From contig CAZTWL010000003.1 in the NCBI GenBank assembly GCA_964617825.1, forward strand, positions 124,001 through 188,000: a stretch of 64,000 bases of DNA, in the 5' to 3' direction. Positions 50,266 to 59,564 of this stretch are shown here, one piece after another. The notes below the pieces were generated by a model. That model searched no databases. It was not told where the DNA came from and was given only the letters and a program-made list of their open reading frames with translations. The stretch comes from VSJD01 sp964617825. Lineage in GTDB: Bacteria; Verrucomicrobiota; Kiritimatiellia; JAAZAB01. Made by a program: the position numbers and the translations under genes. Position 1 is the stretch's first letter, and the number at the start of each line of letters is the position of its first letter.

Positions 50266-51338
50266 TAGCCATTCTTCCGCGCAAATTCCTTCATGAACGT
50301 CGCAAGGGCTTCGACGCCTTCCACAGGGCAGGCGTTGTAAACCGAGGCGCGGATGCCGCCCACGGAACGATGACCTTTCAGGCCTTTGAGTCCCTGCTTG
50401 GACGCTTCCTTGACGAACGTTTCTTCCAGCGCCTCGTTGGGCAGGCGGAAGGTGATGTTCATGTCGGAGCGGCATTCGCGCCGGGCCGTGCCCTTGTAAA
50501 ACCCGGCATCGATTTGGGCATAGATCAGGCCCGCTTTGGCCGCGTTCTGGCGGTACAAGTTGGCCAAGCCTTGTTTCAGGATCCAGCGCGAAACCAGCAT
50601 CATGATGTAAATACTAAAGCAGGGCGGCGTGTTGTAAAGCGAGTTTTCCTCGATAAACGTCTTGTAGCGCATGATGGTTGGCACGTTGGCGGCAGCCCGT
50701 TCGGCCAAATCCTTGCGGATTACAACCAGGGCGATGCCCGAAGGTCCCAAATTCTTCTGGGCGCCGGCATAAACCAGGCCGAATTGGTTGATGTCGAAGG
50801 GCCGCGAGAGGATATCCGACGACATGTCCGCCACCAGCGGCGCCTCGGTCTTTGGAAATGTCTTCCATTGGGCGCCGGAAATCGTCTCGTTCGATGTCAG
50901 GTGAACATAAGCGGCGCCGGAGGTCAGTTTGAATTCGTCCGGGGTGGGGACGCGTGTGGGAATTTCCTTGCCGCAATCGGCGGCGACGTTGACCTTGCCG
51001 ATATGGGCGGCTTCCTTGATGGCCTTGCCGGCCCAGGCGCCGGAATTGAGATAGTCGGCCGTCTGGCCTGCGCCCAGCAAATTCATGGGGACCATGGCAA
51101 ACTGCATGCTGGCGCCGCCGGCCACGAAGAGCACGGCATAGTCGTCGGAACAGCCCAGCAATTGCTTGTAATTGGCCACTGCTTCGGTATGCACCGCGTC
51201 ATATTCCTTGGCGCGGTGACTGCTCTCCAAGATTGACATGCCCGAGCCCTTGAAGTCCAACAATTCACGCTGGGCTTCCTGCAGGACTTCTGACGGGAGA
51301 ACGGCGGGGCCGGCATTGAAATTGTAAATGCGTGACAT
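50265..51338 (-). CDS. serC: Phosphoserine aminotransferase
   Basis: PLP enzyme (357 aa) of serine and pyridoxine synthesis. YNFNAGPAVLPSEVLQEAQ at the start, the PLP lysine in LVYAGAQKNLGPSGIALVV and HRSVGGIRASVYNA at the end are family marks. A perfect AAGGAGG ribosome site precedes ATG 51338. It lies downstream of the ABC permease on the same strand; a functional link is not obvious. Confidence 0.96.
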   Translation of the reverse strand: MSRIYNFNAGPAVLPSEVLQEAQRELLDFKGSGMSILESSHRAKEYDAVHTEAVANYKQLLGCSDDYAVLFVAGGASMQFAMVPMNLLGAGQTADYLNSGAWAGKAIKEAAHIGKVNVAADCGKEIPTRVPTPDEFKLTSGAAYVHLTSNETISGAQWKTFPKTEAPLVADMSSDILSRPFDINQFGLVYAGAQKNLGPSGIALVVIRKDLAERAAANVPTIMRYKTFIEENSLYNTPPCFSIYIMMLVSRWILKQGLANLYRQNAAKAGLIYAQIDAGFYKGTARRECRSDMNITFRLPNEALEETFVKEASKQGLKGLKGHRSVGGIRASVYNACPVEGVEALATFMKEFARKNG

Positions 51339-51467
51339 GGTGACCTCCTTGGGCGGGCACGGACCCGCATATTAATATTTAAGATTACAAATTTATTATG
51401 CGCCTTGATCTTCGATCACTGCGGCCCAATTATGTTTAGAAGCGGCTGGAATGCAAGCGGCATTTTC

Positions 51468-53159
51468 CTACAGCCGGAAAACGGCGCCCAGTCGTTGGCC
51501 CAGGAGGCGATTGGTCAAAATCAGGGTAATGCCAAGGAACAACATGGACCAGACCCCAAGCGCCGCTGCCAGATAAGGTCCGTTGCCCAGCACCTGGAAC
51601 AGCTCGAAGAGCGCCTTGGTGATCGGGTAGTAGGCCTGTTTCTGGGCCAGCATCAGCGAATCGGAAACCTCCAGCATGGCGAAGCTGAATGCCAACAGGC
51701 CGCCGGCCATCAGGTTGGCGCTGATCAAGGGGAGCGTGATGCGGGTGACGGTTCGAACCGGCGGGCAACCCAGATTTTCGGCCGCCTCTTCCAAGGTCAC
51801 CGAAATCTGCTGCAGCCCGGCCACCGCGGCGCGCACCACATAAGGCAACCGGCGCACCGCGTAGGCGATGATCAGCAGGAAGGTCGGATTTTCGGTCGGA
51901 TTCAGGGCGGCAAAAAGCCGGCCAGGCTGGCTCATGGCGATATAGCCGAAGGCCAGGACGATGCCGGGAACCGCCAGCGGGAGCATAATCAGGGTGTCCA
52001 GCGCGCCGCGCCAGCGCAACGAACTGCGCACGATAATTACGGCCGCGGCGACGCCCAGGATCAGGTCGACGCCCATGGCCAGCAGGGAGTAAAAACAACT
52101 GTTGCGGATACTGGGCAGGGTAAGGCCGTGGCCGAGCGCCTGACGATACCAGTCGAGGGTCAATTGCGCGGGCGCCACGGATCGGTACCAAGCTTGGCTG
52201 AAGCTGGTGAGGATTACGCCGATATGCGGTAGGATCGCCAGCAGGAAGATGATCGCAAACAGGGCAAAGGCCGCTTCGGAACGCCAGCCGCGCAGCGGCT
52301 GCGCGCTTCCGGAGGCGCTGCCCTTGGCCATCATCGCGTAACTGGCGCGGCCGAATACCAGCTTGCCAAGCGCATAAAATCCGGCCGAAGCCGCCAGCAT
52401 GACCACGACCAGCGCATACGGCAGCGGGCTGGCGCCGATATCCTGGATGCCGTTATAAATCTGCACGGCGGTTACCCGCGTATAGTCGAACATGAGCGGC
52501 GCCCCCAACTCGGTGAACGACCAGATGAAAACCAAGGTGCCTCCGGCAAACAGGCCGGGCATGATTAAGGGCAAAGTGATCCGCCGGAAACGTTGCCAGC
52601 CGGCGCAACCCATGTTTTCCGCGGCTTCTTCCATCGTCGGGTCCACATTGGCGATGGCCGCCACGGCGTTGAGATAAAAGATGGGATATAGGTGCAGGGC
52701 CTCGGTGACGGCTACCGCCCAGAAACGCCCCCGGCCCAGCCAGTCGACGGCCTGGGACCAGTCGATCAGATGCAGGTTGACCAGGGCGGCGTTGATGACG
52801 CCGTAGGGCCCCAGGATCTGGCGAATGCCGATGGCGCCCACAAACGGCGGCAGGATCATGGGCAGCAGGATCAGCCCGGTCAGCCAGGCTTTGCCCCGGA
52901 AATCGAACCGCGCCGCCAGCAGCGCCAGCGGCAGAGCCAGACAAACGACAAGGGCCGTGGTGACGATGGCCAGGGCCAGGCTGTTGAGCAGACCTTCGAT
53001 ATAGAGCGGGTTTTGCGCGAGCTCTTGGAAAATGGCCACTGTCCAGCGGCCATTGAACACGAAGGCGGTTTTAACCGTCAAGGCCAGCGGCCAGAAAAAA
53101 AACAGACCCAGCAAGCTGAAGATGGCTGCGGCAATCAGTATGGCGCCGGTGTTTTTCAT
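51468..53159 (-). CDS. ABC transporter permease, fused two-domain (FbpB-type)
   Basis: A 563-aa membrane protein made of two six-helix BPD permease units. Each has an EAA loop that docks the ATPase: EEAAENMGCAGWQRFRRITL and EEAAENLGCPPVRTVTRITL. This fused layout is typical of ferric-iron and 2-aminoethylphosphonate importers. The start is ATG 53159. It works with the substrate-binding protein and ATPase genes just upstream. Confidence 0.9.
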   Translation of the reverse strand: MKNTGAILIAAAIFSLLGLFFFWPLALTVKTAFVFNGRWTVAIFQELAQNPLYIEGLLNSLALAIVTTALVVCLALPLALLAARFDFRGKAWLTGLILLPMILPPFVGAIGIRQILGPYGVINAALVNLHLIDWSQAVDWLGRGRFWAVAVTEALHLYPIFYLNAVAAIANVDPTMEEAAENMGCAGWQRFRRITLPLIMPGLFAGGTLVFIWSFTELGAPLMFDYTRVTAVQIYNGIQDIGASPLPYALVVVMLAASAGFYALGKLVFGRASYAMMAKGSASGSAQPLRGWRSEAAFALFAIIFLLAILPHIGVILTSFSQAWYRSVAPAQLTLDWYRQALGHGLTLPSIRNSCFYSLLAMGVDLILGVAAAVIIVRSSLRWRGALDTLIMLPLAVPGIVLAFGYIAMSQPGRLFAALNPTENPTFLLIIAYAVRRLPYVVRAAVAGLQQISVTLEEAAENLGCPPVRTVTRITLPLISANLMAGGLLAFSFAMLEVSDSLMLAQKQAYYPITKALFELFQVLGNGPYLAAALGVWSMLFLGITLILTNRLLGQRLGAVFRL

Positions 53160-53264
53160 GGCTTTAAAGTATAAGGTTATCGACTGCGGATGACGCGGAG
53201 CGTACGACAGCAACTCCTGATATAAAAAGTCTTCGCTTTTGCGTTCATTTGCGTCCGGTTGCGG

Positions 53265-54794
53265 TCAATGTTTTTTACTCGCGCTTTCCGGCTTTAATTC
53301 CGCCAGGGCGCGGGCCTGCCGGTACTGGCTGCGAAAGAAAAGAATCCATTCCCGAGTCAAGCGCGCTTCGACTAACTTGTCGTCCAGTTGCCGGGCGGTG
53401 CTTTTCAGGGCCTGGGCATATTCCGCGTTGGGCGGCAGAGCTGTGAAGGCTTGCATCGCTTCCGGGCAGGCGGCGGGGCCGCCGTGGCGGTTGATGGCTG
53501 CCCAAGCGGCGGCCAACTCCTCGTGCGTATCGATGCACTGGGCGCGAATCAAGGCGCGGATGAGCGAAAAGAGCGCGCCGGTCCAGGCGGGCTGATACGC
53601 GAAATCGCCGCTTTGCGCATACGGCAGGGCGGCCGGGTCTGACATTGTCTGCAGATAAGCCGGGGCATACATGTCTTTGCGGATCGGGAGCCGGCGCAGG
53701 GCATAACGCTCCGGCCCGCCGCGCTCGCCCACCTTTGTGTTCCAGAGCTGCTGTCCTTCCGGACTAAGGCAGAAATCGATGAACCTTTCCGCCAATTTGC
53801 GATGCGGAGCGCCGCGTAAAAGACTGATCGGATCCACCGATACGGAGGAGCCGCCGGTGGGGGTGATATAAATCATGCGATCCGAATGCTCGTTGCGGGC
53901 AATCATTTCGCTTTCGAATCGGCCGTAAAAATCGATGCACATGCCGGCGGCTGCCGCGCCCTGGGCGACATCGAGCGGCACTTTGCTGGCGGAGTCGGTA
54001 AAGTAGCGGGCATTGGCGCCGATTTGGCGGATGACTGCGAAAGCGCGCCGCCACCCGGCGCCCAGATCTTCCGCCGGCGCGGCCTTGGCCGCCGCTGCGT
54101 CCGGGCGGCCGCGCGCAATCAATTCGGCCCGCATTTGCTCCTGGATCAGCATTTCGAAAGCTTTGTTGATTGAGCCGCTTTTGGTGGGATCGGCCAGCGC
54201 CACCAGGCGATAGTAGCTGAAATCGGCCAGGTCGGTCCATTTTTGCGGAGCGCGGCGGATGCCACGATTGGCGAGGACATCCTGGTTAAAGCAGATGCCG
54301 AAACTGCTGAGGCAGCATCCGTACCAGCGGTCGTCCGGATCGTAAAACTGTTCGCCGGAAAACTGGGCCGGAATGATGGCATCGGTCAGCCACTCGGGAT
54401 GGCGCTGGCGCAGGCCGCAGGGATCCGTGTGCCCCTTGCGGGCCTGGCGGGCATGGTCATATTGACCGCCGCCAAAAAAAAGATCGACGCCGATGCCGCC
54501 AAGGCCCGCGCGCTCGGCGGCGGCATATTCGCTGTCGAGGTAGCGGACAATTTCACTGGTGCCGCCGATGTTACGCCAGTCGATGACCACTGTTTCTCCA
54601 AAACGCACGCGATGCCATTCGCGAAAGACCCGTTCGAACTCGTGCCGCACGGCCTCGTTATGCGGACTCAGAATGATGATCTCCTGCGCGCCGGAGGGAA
54701 AAGCTTCGCGCTTGGGCTGGAGCAGGAACGGCGCCAGAAGCACGCCGACCAGCGCCAGGAATAATAAAAGGAGGGAAATGTTGGGACGGTTCAT
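53265..54794 (-). CDS. ABC transporter substrate-binding protein
   Basis: A 509-aa extracellular solute-binding protein. An uncleaved or cleaved N-terminal segment (NISLLLLFLALVGVLLAPFL) exports it; no lipobox is visible. Periplasmic-binding segments include EIIILSPHNEAVRHEF, FCLSPEGQQLWNTKVGERGG and SYYRLVALADPTKSGS, as in Fe(3+)/phosphonate-type binding proteins. It lies between the ATPase and permease genes. The ligand is not determined. Confidence 0.85.
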   Translation of the reverse strand: MNRPNISLLLLFLALVGVLLAPFLLQPKREAFPSGAQEIIILSPHNEAVRHEFERVFREWHRVRFGETVVIDWRNIGGTSEIVRYLDSEYAAAERAGLGGIGVDLFFGGGQYDHARQARKGHTDPCGLRQRHPEWLTDAIIPAQFSGEQFYDPDDRWYGCCLSSFGICFNQDVLANRGIRRAPQKWTDLADFSYYRLVALADPTKSGSINKAFEMLIQEQMRAELIARGRPDAAAAKAAPAEDLGAGWRRAFAVIRQIGANARYFTDSASKVPLDVAQGAAAAGMCIDFYGRFESEMIARNEHSDRMIYITPTGGSSVSVDPISLLRGAPHRKLAERFIDFCLSPEGQQLWNTKVGERGGPERYALRRLPIRKDMYAPAYLQTMSDPAALPYAQSGDFAYQPAWTGALFSLIRALIRAQCIDTHEELAAAWAAINRHGGPAACPEAMQAFTALPPNAEYAQALKSTARQLDDKLVEARLTREWILFFRSQYRQARALAELKPESASKKH

Positions 54795-54913
54795 GGCAAC
54801 AAAACGAAATTAGTTCAAAAGAGTCCGGGACGGAGCGCCGCACTCCTGCGGGAGCAACTGCAGGATCGCGTTTCCTGGGACGTTGTCAGGCATCTGTAGT
54901 CGCTCTTCCATCG

Positions 54914-56008
54914 TCACTCCGCCGCCAGCATGATCACATCGCCCGGATCAACCTGGAATCGGGTTTCGACGGCCGCCGGTCCGCCGGTGTTGGATGGCCC
55001 GGCTTCGCGGGCGGGTCCGCATTCCAGCGCTTTCATGATAAAACCATCGGCCATCCGGATCCAGGATTCCGTGGCTTCACCCAGGTAAATGGTTTCTGTC
55101 AGGCGTCCGGCAAAAAGGTTGAGGCTTGTGCCGGAAGGTGGCTGCAGACGCAGGGACTCGGGGCGGATGGCCAGGATTACATCCTTGTTTTTTGGAAATC
55201 TGCCATGCAGGTCACGTGCGGTCCATTCGCCGAAATTCGTGGCGATGGTGGCCATGCTGTCGGCAACGGCGCAAACCTTGCCCGTAACCAGGTTGGCGCC
55301 GCCGATGAAGTCGGCAACGAAGCGGTTGGCCGGACGCGCATACAGGTCGCGCGGCGAACCGATTTGTTCCACGCGACCCTGGCGCAAGATTGCGCAGCGG
55401 TCCGCCATGCTGAGGGCTTCCTTCTGGTCGTGGGTGACATAGATTGTGGTAATGCCCAGCTGTTTGACGATGCGCCGGATTTCGATGCGCATTTCCAGGC
55501 GCAGCTTGGCATCGAGGTTGGAAAGCGGCTCGTCCAAAAGCAGGCAGGCCGGGTCGATTACCAACGCCCGCGCCAGCGCGACCCGCTGCTGTTGGCCGCC
55601 GGAGAGCTTGTTGGGTTTGCGCTGGGCCAGGTCCTGCATGTGCATGGCCTCCAGGATGCGCCCGACGCGTTCACGCCGTTCCGGCGCGGGGATATTGCGC
55701 CCCGGCACCGTCAGGCCAAAGGCGACGTTGTCGAACACCGTCAAATGCGGCCAGAGGGCGTAGTTCTGGAAAACCAGGGGAGTGTTGCGGCGGTGCGGCG
55801 GAAGATCGTTGACGGGACGTCCATCGAAAAGGATGCATCCCTCGTCGGGGGCGCCGAAGCCTGCAATCATGCGCAGGAGCGTCGTTTTGCCGCAGCCGGA
55901 AGGGCCCAGCAAAAAAAAACATTCGCCGTCGCTTATTTCCAGGGAAACGCCATCCACGGCCGTTACCGCACCGAAGCGCTTGATCAGATTAGCTAGCGTA
56001 ATTTTCAT
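54914..56008 (-). CDS. ABC transporter ATP-binding protein (FbpC/PotA type)
   Basis: A 364-aa ATPase with Walker A LLGPSGCGKTTLLRMIAG, the ABC signature LSGGQQQRVALARAL, Walker B LLLDEPLSNLDAKLRLEM and the switch His in TIYVTHDQKEAL. A C-terminal TOBE domain follows (NKDVILAIRPESLRLQ, ETIYLGEATESWIRM). It is the first gene of the three-gene transporter operon. Confidence 0.95.
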   Translation of the reverse strand: MKITLANLIKRFGAVTAVDGVSLEISDGECFFLLGPSGCGKTTLLRMIAGFGAPDEGCILFDGRPVNDLPPHRRNTPLVFQNYALWPHLTVFDNVAFGLTVPGRNIPAPERRERVGRILEAMHMQDLAQRKPNKLSGGQQQRVALARALVIDPACLLLDEPLSNLDAKLRLEMRIEIRRIVKQLGITTIYVTHDQKEALSMADRCAILRQGRVEQIGSPRDLYARPANRFVADFIGGANLVTGKVCAVADSMATIATNFGEWTARDLHGRFPKNKDVILAIRPESLRLQPPSGTSLNLFAGRLTETIYLGEATESWIRMADGFIMKALECGPAREAGPSNTGGPAAVETRFQVDPGDVIMLAAE

Positions 56009-56334
56009 AAAATTGCCAAACCGAATGACCAGTGCAGTCTATCGCTTGATCTCGCCAGGGTCAATGATGCAGTGGGCCGGGTTGATTTACGGTTAAGGAA
56101 ATTCAAAAAGTACGGCGGCAGAGCGCCCCGGCTGCAAATTTGGATGGTATGCTCGTTTTGTAGCCGCCCCGCTTGGTCGGGGCGTGCGATAACAATGCGG
56201 CCATGGCCATCAAATTCATTCCATCTCGACGCCATTTGTGGTAAATTTCCTATTTTGCTAGCTGTTTCACAACATTCAAGTGACAAAGGCAACGCTCATT
56301 TTCCTCCGCAGGAAAAAGAAAAGGAGTTTGCGGA
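56009..56334. other. Divergent intergenic region with REP-like hairpin copy 2
   Basis: No gene is supported in these 326 bp between two divergent genes. At 56155-56184 TTTTGTAGCCG leads into CGCCCCG-CTTGGT-CGGGGCG, a 7-bp GC hairpin sharing its head with the one at 44016. The ribosome site of the next gene (AAAAGGAG) lies near 56318-56325. Confidence 0.45.
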
Positions 56335-58434
56335 ATGGACGCTTTCGAAGCAAGGTTCACGTTCTTCTGGTATAACGATCAGGAGATATTTCAAGATACC
56401 CAGGCGGACATGGATGCAAAGCTGAAAAAACTGGCCGACCAGGGCATTACCCACATCATGACCTTCTCCTGCACGCATTTCCGGTGGGCCTTCCGCCCCT
56501 GGTGGGACAAGCTTAATGACTGCCTGGCGAAGATCGTTATTGCCGCGCACAAATGCGATATCAAAGTGATCGAACACCATTCCTCCGAACTGGTATGGTA
56601 TCCGAACACGCCCAAACGCCTGGCCCGCCTCGAAACACAAATGCGCGGTCACCATTCCGCCATGGAATCATGGCCCGGTATTGTTGAGTATCTGACCGGC
56701 CCGGATTCGCCGGCAATTCATTCCGTCCAGATCAACGAAAAAACAAGGTTGCCGCACGTATCCGGCTATGATGCGACCAGCAAGTGCTATAACGATCCCG
56801 AATACCGCAGGGAATATCTGAAATATCTGGAAAGCGTCTATGCCACGGGCGTTGACGGCATTATGACCGACGATGTCCAGTATTACTGCAGTTGCTGCTG
56901 CGAACACTGCCGGAGACTTTTCAAGGAGCAAAGCGGCTACGAACTTCCGGCGCCCGAAAAATGGGACGCCTGGCATGGAAACATGCGCGATCCGTCATTC
57001 GTTGCCTGGCTGCGTTTTCGCTTCGATTCGACGCATGCTTTCCATGCGCTTGTCAAGGCGCATTACGACAAGCTTGGCCTCAAACTGCTGCGCCCGAACT
57101 ATACTTCGCTGGCCATCACGCGCGACTGGACCGCGGCTAATGTCGAAAGCGTGCCGCAGCTGGACTGGTATTTCCAGGAAGTCGCGCACTCATGCGTTAT
57201 CCGCTATACGTGGCCGAAATCGCTTGCCGAACAGAAGCACCGCGCCATGGTCGCCGGTCTCCGGGATATTCCGCACGGTCTGCTTTATTATGCCTACGAC
57301 AACGACAATCTTGTCTTCTCGTGGGGCTCGACAATGCTTGCGGGTGGTTTCTACGTCAATACGCCCGAAGGCGCCTCCGTCGAAGTGAATGAGACGGCCA
57401 TTCGTGCATTCGAAAAGAAGTATGCCAGGCAGCTTTTCCATGCCGACCTCATGGCGTCAGTCGGCTTTATCGATTCGCGTGAAAATCGCTATTTTGCGCC
57501 GGGCTATGAAATGTCGCGCATGGAGTTCTGGATCGAAGCTTGTATTTTCAATCGCATTCCCTGCCGCATGGTCAGCGTCGAGCATCCGGAAACTTGGAGC
57601 AGCTGCAGGGTCCTCAGCATCAACGAGGTGCATCTCCTTGCCGACAGGCAGATGGCGGCAATGCGCGCGTTTGCGGAAAACGGAGGCATTCTTCTCATCT
57701 CCGGTATTCCGGGCTGCGAAGCTGAGAATTGCCGTATCCGCACCGCCGCGGAATGCGAAAAGATCTGGGGCTTCTCGCTGCGGCCTAAGGATGCGCACGG
57801 CTATGAAATCTATGCCCTTGGCAAAGGCAAGGTCTGTGTCGTCGGGGCGATGTTCGGGTATCCCGGCGCTGACGAGGGCAAAGCCGCCATGTTCCTGGCC
57901 GATCACATGGATTTCCCGTTCGGCAAGATGCCGTACGAGCATATCAAGTCGATCGGGTTCATCTGTGCCGGCCGCGTCTTGGGCAAGAACGTCCGCGTGG
58001 AAAACAAGATCGGCGCGCTTTATGCCGGATTCGCCGTCGAAGGCGCCAAGGTCGGCAAACTTATCGCGGATCTTGTCGGCAGCGAACTCAAATTCAAGGC
58101 CGAGCTGCCCGAACTTGTGCTTGCCGAGCCGTTCGTTGCGCGCGACGGAAAAAGCATTACGATCCGATTGCTCAACGCGGCGGGAACGCTTACACCTCCG
58201 GGCGACGGCAAGACGATCGCGCACGACGATCCGATCCCGTTTCTGCCGTGGTCCGGGCCGGACGGAAAGCTTACGGTCTCGCTTCCCGCGAGCATGGCTG
58301 GCGCGGAATGTGCGGAATTGGTTGCGCTTGCCGGGGCGCCGCGCAAGCTTCAGACGGCTAGAAACGGAAATGAGCTGACCGTAACGTTGCCGGCTGGCGC
58401 GCTGAAAGATTTTGCGATGATACTTGTCAAGTAA
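56335..58434 (+). CDS. Putative TIM-barrel glycoside hydrolase, family unassigned
   Basis: A 699-aa protein. The N-terminal about 350 residues look like a clan-A barrel (KLADQGITHIMTFSCTHFRW, VDGIMTDDVQYYCSCCCEHC), with Asp/Glu at strand ends as catalytic candidates. The middle resembles a beta-galactosidase trimerisation Rossmann domain (MAAMRAFAENGGILLISGIP) and the tail a small beta-sandwich. A CSCCCEHC cluster follows strand DGIMTDDVQY, in the same place as CFCSGC in the GHL10 protein at 29.7 kb. No signal peptide. The substrate is unknown. Confidence 0.7.
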   Translation: MDAFEARFTFFWYNDQEIFQDTQADMDAKLKKLADQGITHIMTFSCTHFRWAFRPWWDKLNDCLAKIVIAAHKCDIKVIEHHSSELVWYPNTPKRLARLETQMRGHHSAMESWPGIVEYLTGPDSPAIHSVQINEKTRLPHVSGYDATSKCYNDPEYRREYLKYLESVYATGVDGIMTDDVQYYCSCCCEHCRRLFKEQSGYELPAPEKWDAWHGNMRDPSFVAWLRFRFDSTHAFHALVKAHYDKLGLKLLRPNYTSLAITRDWTAANVESVPQLDWYFQEVAHSCVIRYTWPKSLAEQKHRAMVAGLRDIPHGLLYYAYDNDNLVFSWGSTMLAGGFYVNTPEGASVEVNETAIRAFEKKYARQLFHADLMASVGFIDSRENRYFAPGYEMSRMEFWIEACIFNRIPCRMVSVEHPETWSSCRVLSINEVHLLADRQMAAMRAFAENGGILLISGIPGCEAENCRIRTAAECEKIWGFSLRPKDAHGYEIYALGKGKVCVVGAMFGYPGADEGKAAMFLADHMDFPFGKMPYEHIKSIGFICAGRVLGKNVRVENKIGALYAGFAVEGAKVGKLIADLVGSELKFKAELPELVLAEPFVARDGKSITIRLLNAAGTLTPPGDGKTIAHDDPIPFLPWSGPDGKLTVSLPASMAGAECAELVALAGAPRKLQTARNGNELTVTLPAGALKDFAMILVK

Positions 58435-58607
58435 CGGCGCAAATCCTACAGTTTACCAGATGATTTGCCGGCAACGGCGCGATTTGAAATAAGGAAGGAA
58501 ACGCGCTGGGCGTCTGTGCGCCGCAAGTACGGTTTTGCCCTCATGTTCGGCGCGGACTTAAGTCGCCAGTAAAACGAAGTAAGCATGCGTTATTGAGGAG
58601 TTTTGCC

Positions 58608-59351
58608 ATGAACAAAAAAATTTCTGCCGGCCTGCGCTGTCTGATGGCCGTTGCGCTGCTGGCCCTGATTGCGGCCTGTGCCACCACCTACCAGGTCTAT
58701 CACGCGGACAAATCCGGTTTTCTCGGCGACTATTCGCAGCTTCGCAAGGGGCATGGCGAGGAAGCGCTTTGGGTTTATATCAACACCAATGCCAGCATCC
58801 TTTCCTATAATAAAATCATGATCGATCCGGCCACGCTCTATCTTTCCAAGGACAGCGGGATGCATACCTTGCCCAAGGCGGATGTGCAAGCCATTGTGAA
58901 TTATTTCGATGCTGCGTTGCGCGCGCAGCTCGGGAAGGATTACCCGCTGGTGGACCAGTCGGGACCGGGTGTTCTTCGCTTCCGGGTGGCGATGACCGAC
59001 ATGAAGGCATCCAAAGTGGTCCTCGACACGATTTCCAGCGTTGTTCCCATCGGAATGGCCATCAGCGCCTTGGAGCGTGTGGTCATAGGCCGGACCCTGA
59101 CCTCGGGCGAGGCGCGCATGGAATTGGAAGTGGTCGATGCCTATACCGGGATCCGCCTGGCCGCCATGGTGGACGAGAGGGCCGGATCCAAAGTCACCGG
59201 CAAACTCGACAAGTGGAGCAAATGGCAGGATGTGCGCGATTCCTGCGATTATTGGGCTAACCGGGCCGCCACCCGCCTGGCCGAGTTTCGCGCCCGCAGA
59301 AACATGCCCGCTCCAAAGACCGGGGTCGTTTCCTCGGTCCGCCCGCTGTGA
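58608..59351 (+). CDS. DUF3313-like lipoprotein
   Basis: A 247-aa lipoprotein with signal/lipobox LLALIAAC. The rest follows the DUF3313 pattern: SGFLGDYSQLRKG near the N-terminus, YNKIMIDPATLY, DVQAIVNYFDAALRAQLGK and a final helix. ATG 58608 follows GAGGAG. Function is unknown; members are outer-membrane-associated. Nothing is recognised in the 172 bp between it and the glycosidase-like gene. Confidence 0.8.
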   Translation: MNKKISAGLRCLMAVALLALIAACATTYQVYHADKSGFLGDYSQLRKGHGEEALWVYINTNASILSYNKIMIDPATLYLSKDSGMHTLPKADVQAIVNYFDAALRAQLGKDYPLVDQSGPGVLRFRVAMTDMKASKVVLDTISSVVPIGMAISALERVVIGRTLTSGEARMELEVVDAYTGIRLAAMVDERAGSKVTGKLDKWSKWQDVRDSCDYWANRAATRLAEFRARRNMPAPKTGVVSSVRPL

Positions 59352-59564
59352 GGGCAAATTTAATTTTACGGAGGCTTATGAAATCAGGGGCCGCTTCATT
59401 AGCGTTTATAGACGCCAATGAGCGGTTGCTTCTGAAGTGCTCGTCGGCAGCATTCAAACCTTTGTTGTGCTTTTGCGCTGTCTCAAACCCTGGCAGGTCA
59501 TCTGGAATACCGGTTCCGTCGCTTTCACGTCGTTGTTCAACAAAATGCGCGCCTTAGCAATTCC

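Noticed and set aside
59379..59557. Small ORF with a GGAGG ribosome site between the DUF3313 and phosphatase genes
   Set aside because: The translation is Ser/Cys/Pro-rich without pattern, and another frame over the same bases looks no worse; coding cannot be supported.
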